Of a DNA stretch of 64,000 bases, positions 62,431 to 64,000 are shown one piece after another (the stretch's first letter is position 1; each line of letters begins with the position of its first letter). The stretch spans positions 1,426,001-1,490,000 of the forward strand of contig CAWAWN010000001.1 in NCBI GenBank assembly GCA_963785815.1. Direction: 5' to 3'. Made by a program: the position numbers and the translations under genes. This DNA comes from UBA4742 sp963785815 (GTDB taxonomy: Bacteria; Actinomycetota; Acidimicrobiia; Acidimicrobiales; Acidimicrobilacustridaceae). A model generated the notes under the pieces. That model did not search any database. It worked only from the letters and a program-made list of their open reading frames with translations, and had not been told where the DNA came from.

Positions 62431-63843
62431 TCACGCGGCCGTCCCGCCGATGGTCAGGCTGGTCACCCGCAGGGTGGGCACACCGTCGCCCACCGGCACG
62501 CCCTGGCCGTCCTTGCCGCAGGTGCCCGGTGGACCCATGGCGAAGTCGTCGCCCAGGGCGTCGATCCGGGTGAGCACCTCGGGCCCGTTGCCGATCAGGT
62601 TGCCCTCGCGCAGCGGCTCGGTGATCTGGCCGTCCTCGATGAGGTACGCCTCGGTCATGCCGAACACGAAGTCACCGGTGGCCGTGTTGACCTGCCCCCC
62701 ACCCAGGTGGGCCACGTACACCCCCCGGTCGGTCGAGGCGATGATCTCGGCGGGGTCGTCGGCGCCGGCCAGCAGGTAGGTGTTGGTCATGCGCACCATG
62801 GGCAGGTGCTGGTAGCTCTGGCGCCGCCCGTTGCCCGAGCTGGCCCGACCCTCCTTGCGGGCCCGGAGCAGGTCCCACATGTAGTCGGTGAGGATGCCGT
62901 CGGAGATCAGCACGTTGCGCTGGGCGCGGTGGCCCTCGTCGTCGATGGCGAAGCAACCCCACTCGCCGCCCATGGTGCCGTCGTCGACGATGGTCACCCC
63001 GGGGCTGGCCACCCGCTCGCCCACCCGGCCCTTGAACACCGAGGCGCTCTTGCCCACCAGGTCGGCCTCGAGGCCGTGGCCGCAGGCTTCGTGGAACAGC
63101 ACGCCACCACCGCCCGAGCCGATCACCACCGGCATCTGGCCGCTGGGCGCCGGGCGGGCGGCCAGCTTGGTCAGCGCCCGGTGGGCGGCCCGGCGGGCGA
63201 GCTCGTCGACGTCGTGGGTCTCGAACAGCTCGAAGCCGACGGTGTGGCCGACGCTCTCGCGACCCGTCTGCATGCCGGTGTCGCCCGTGGCCACGCACGA
63301 CACGGCGAAGAAGGTCTTGACCTGGTCGTCGGTGGCCAACAGACCGTCGCTGTTGGCCACCAGGATCTGGCGGCGGCTGTCGCCGTAGTTGGCCGACACC
63401 TGGCTGATGGCGCCACCCTGGGCCCGCGCCGTCTCGTTGGCCCGGTTCAGCAGCTCCACCTTGCGGGCCTTGGGCACGTCACCCGGGAAGATCTCGACGA
63501 CGTTGGGGGCGGCCGCCGACTGGCGCACCAGCTCGACGGTGTGCACCCCGCCGCCCCCGCCGCGCGCCGCGGCGGCGGCCGCCTCGGCCGCGGCCGACAG
63601 GCCCTCGGGGGTGAGGTCGGCGGTGTGGGCGAAGCCGGTGGTGTCGCCCGACACCACGCGGATGCCGGCGCCGCGATCGCGGCCCGAGGTGAGCTCCTCG
63701 ACCTTGCCGTCGTCGAGCATGGCCGATGAGGACCGCCTGTCCTCCACGAAGATCTCCGCGAAGTCACCGCCAGTCCGCAGGGCGTCGCCGAGCACTCGGC
63801 TGATGAGGGGCTCTTCGATCACGCGGCTCACCTTCGGTCGCAC
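62431..63843 (-). CDS. tldD: TldD metalloprotease subunit
   Basis: This 470-residue protein is the catalytic TldD half. The zinc motif is HEACGHGLEAD (HExxxH). The typical closing motifs GNLIGNGPEVLTRIDALGDD and GPPGTCGKDGQGVPV are present. TldD/TldE form a tunnel-like protease cutting unfolded short peptides. Start GTG 63843 is the ORF limit; later GTG codons are possible. It is divergently oriented to the thioesterase gene at 63914. Confidence 0.9.
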   Translation of the reverse strand: MRPKVSRVIEEPLISRVLGDALRTGGDFAEIFVEDRRSSSAMLDDGKVEELTSGRDRGAGIRVVSGDTTGFAHTADLTPEGLSAAAEAAAAAARGGGGGVHTVELVRQSAAAPNVVEIFPGDVPKARKVELLNRANETARAQGGAISQVSANYGDSRRQILVANSDGLLATDDQVKTFFAVSCVATGDTGMQTGRESVGHTVGFELFETHDVDELARRAAHRALTKLAARPAPSGQMPVVIGSGGGGVLFHEACGHGLEADLVGKSASVFKGRVGERVASPGVTIVDDGTMGGEWGCFAIDDEGHRAQRNVLISDGILTDYMWDLLRARKEGRASSGNGRRQSYQHLPMVRMTNTYLLAGADDPAEIIASTDRGVYVAHLGGGQVNTATGDFVFGMTEAYLIEDGQITEPLREGNLIGNGPEVLTRIDALGDDFAMGPPGTCGKDGQGVPVGDGVPTLRVTSLTIGGTAA

Positions 63844-63913
63844 GGCAACACCGGGTCGCGCACCACCCGGGACGCGCTTGGCCCTGCCGACAGGGAGTGC
63901 TTATCGTAACCCG

Positions 63914-64000
63914 GTGCCCCTGAGACCTGGCCTGACCGCCGCCGTCGAGTTGGTGGTGTCCGACGCCGACACGGCCATCGCCATGCGCTCGGGCTCGGTG
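63914..64000 (+). CDS. Hotdog thioesterase (FlK-like), N-terminal part
   Basis: Twenty-nine residues are visible before the window ends. They read VPLRPGLTAAVELVVSDADT and AIAMRSGSV, matching the N-terminus of FlK-like hotdog thioesterases (PGL...VxxxDTAxxxGSGxV). TATCGT at 63902-63907 lies 6 bases before the GTG, so the mRNA is probably leaderless. The reaction is presumably acyl-CoA hydrolysis. Confidence 0.75.
   Translation, partial: MPLRPGLTAAVELVVSDADTAIAMRSGSV

Noticed and set aside
59649..63843. RiPP biosynthesis cluster around the TldD/TldE genes
   Set aside because: No precursor peptide, radical SAM, YcaO or other tailoring gene in the neighbourhood.

Overview
The window is very GC-rich DNA, densely packed with genes on both strands. 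It looks like a chromosomal segment from a high-GC actinobacterium, possibly the class Acidimicrobiia. The reasons are a 13E12/DUF222-type HNH remnant, GlpX as the only visible fructose bisphosphatase, many starts with a TANNNT box 6-9 bases upstream (leaderless promoters), a galU/glp/glpR-like cluster, and ATGA/GTGA gene overlaps. The lineage is inference; no rRNA or marker alignment was possible.

Layout. 1-10 kb: housekeeping genes (rhomboid protease, enoyl-CoA hydratase, MscL, MeaB, NifU-domain protein, MFS transporter, L,D-transpeptidase, hydrolase plus J-domain protein, zinc-ribbon protein, GlpX). 10-17 kb: leuA behind a leucine leader-peptide attenuator, a P450, a fatty-acid desaturase with a palindromic operator, and tandem crcB genes behind a fluoride riboswitch. 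17-23 kb: molybdopterin oxidoreductase, decayed HNH gene, methyltransferase, YkgJ-like protein, Sua5, and a PLP-fold protein that seems to lack its catalytic lysine. 23-34 kb: a complete high-affinity potassium system (small membrane ORF, kdpF, A, B, C, D, E), a secreted serine hydrolase and an orphan DUF4118 protein. 34-41.5 kb: one seven-gene operon with response regulator, sensor kinase, duplicated-cysteine-motif lipoprotein, MacA-like adaptor, MacB-like ATPase and permease, and a Gly-rich membrane protein. 41.5-52 kb: secreted and envelope genes, two amidohydrolases, a GGDEF protein, a parallel beta-helix protein, a TetR regulator and an acyltransferase-SGNH protein. 52-58 kb: tRNA-Ala(CGC), a GlpR-like protein, moaC, moaA, a PH-domain protein, glp (MoeA-like) and galU, then fmdB and mtnP. 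58-64 kb: SAF-domain protein, three TldD/PmbA-family genes, and the start of a hotdog thioesterase.

Several RNA- or DNA-level signals are readable: the leuA attenuator, the fluoride riboswitch with a Shine-Dalgarno-sequestering stem, a TetR-type operator at the desaturase, a two-unit direct repeat like a PHO box upstream of galU, a 28-bp perfect tandem repeat growing out of the moaC stop codon, and a dispersed GC-rich palindromic repeat family with four copies, one of which forms the 5' coding end of sua5.

Five genes (leuA, the MacA-like adaptor, the Cys-motif lipoprotein, an N-acyl-D-amino-acid deacylase and galU) each carry one single-base indel that splits an otherwise intact protein. Four of the five events are explained by one extra base and one by a missing base, all in G/C-rich context, so sequencing or assembly error is the first explanation to test. 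The best candidate for a poorly described system is the regulator-lipoprotein-efflux operon at 33.8-41.4 kb.
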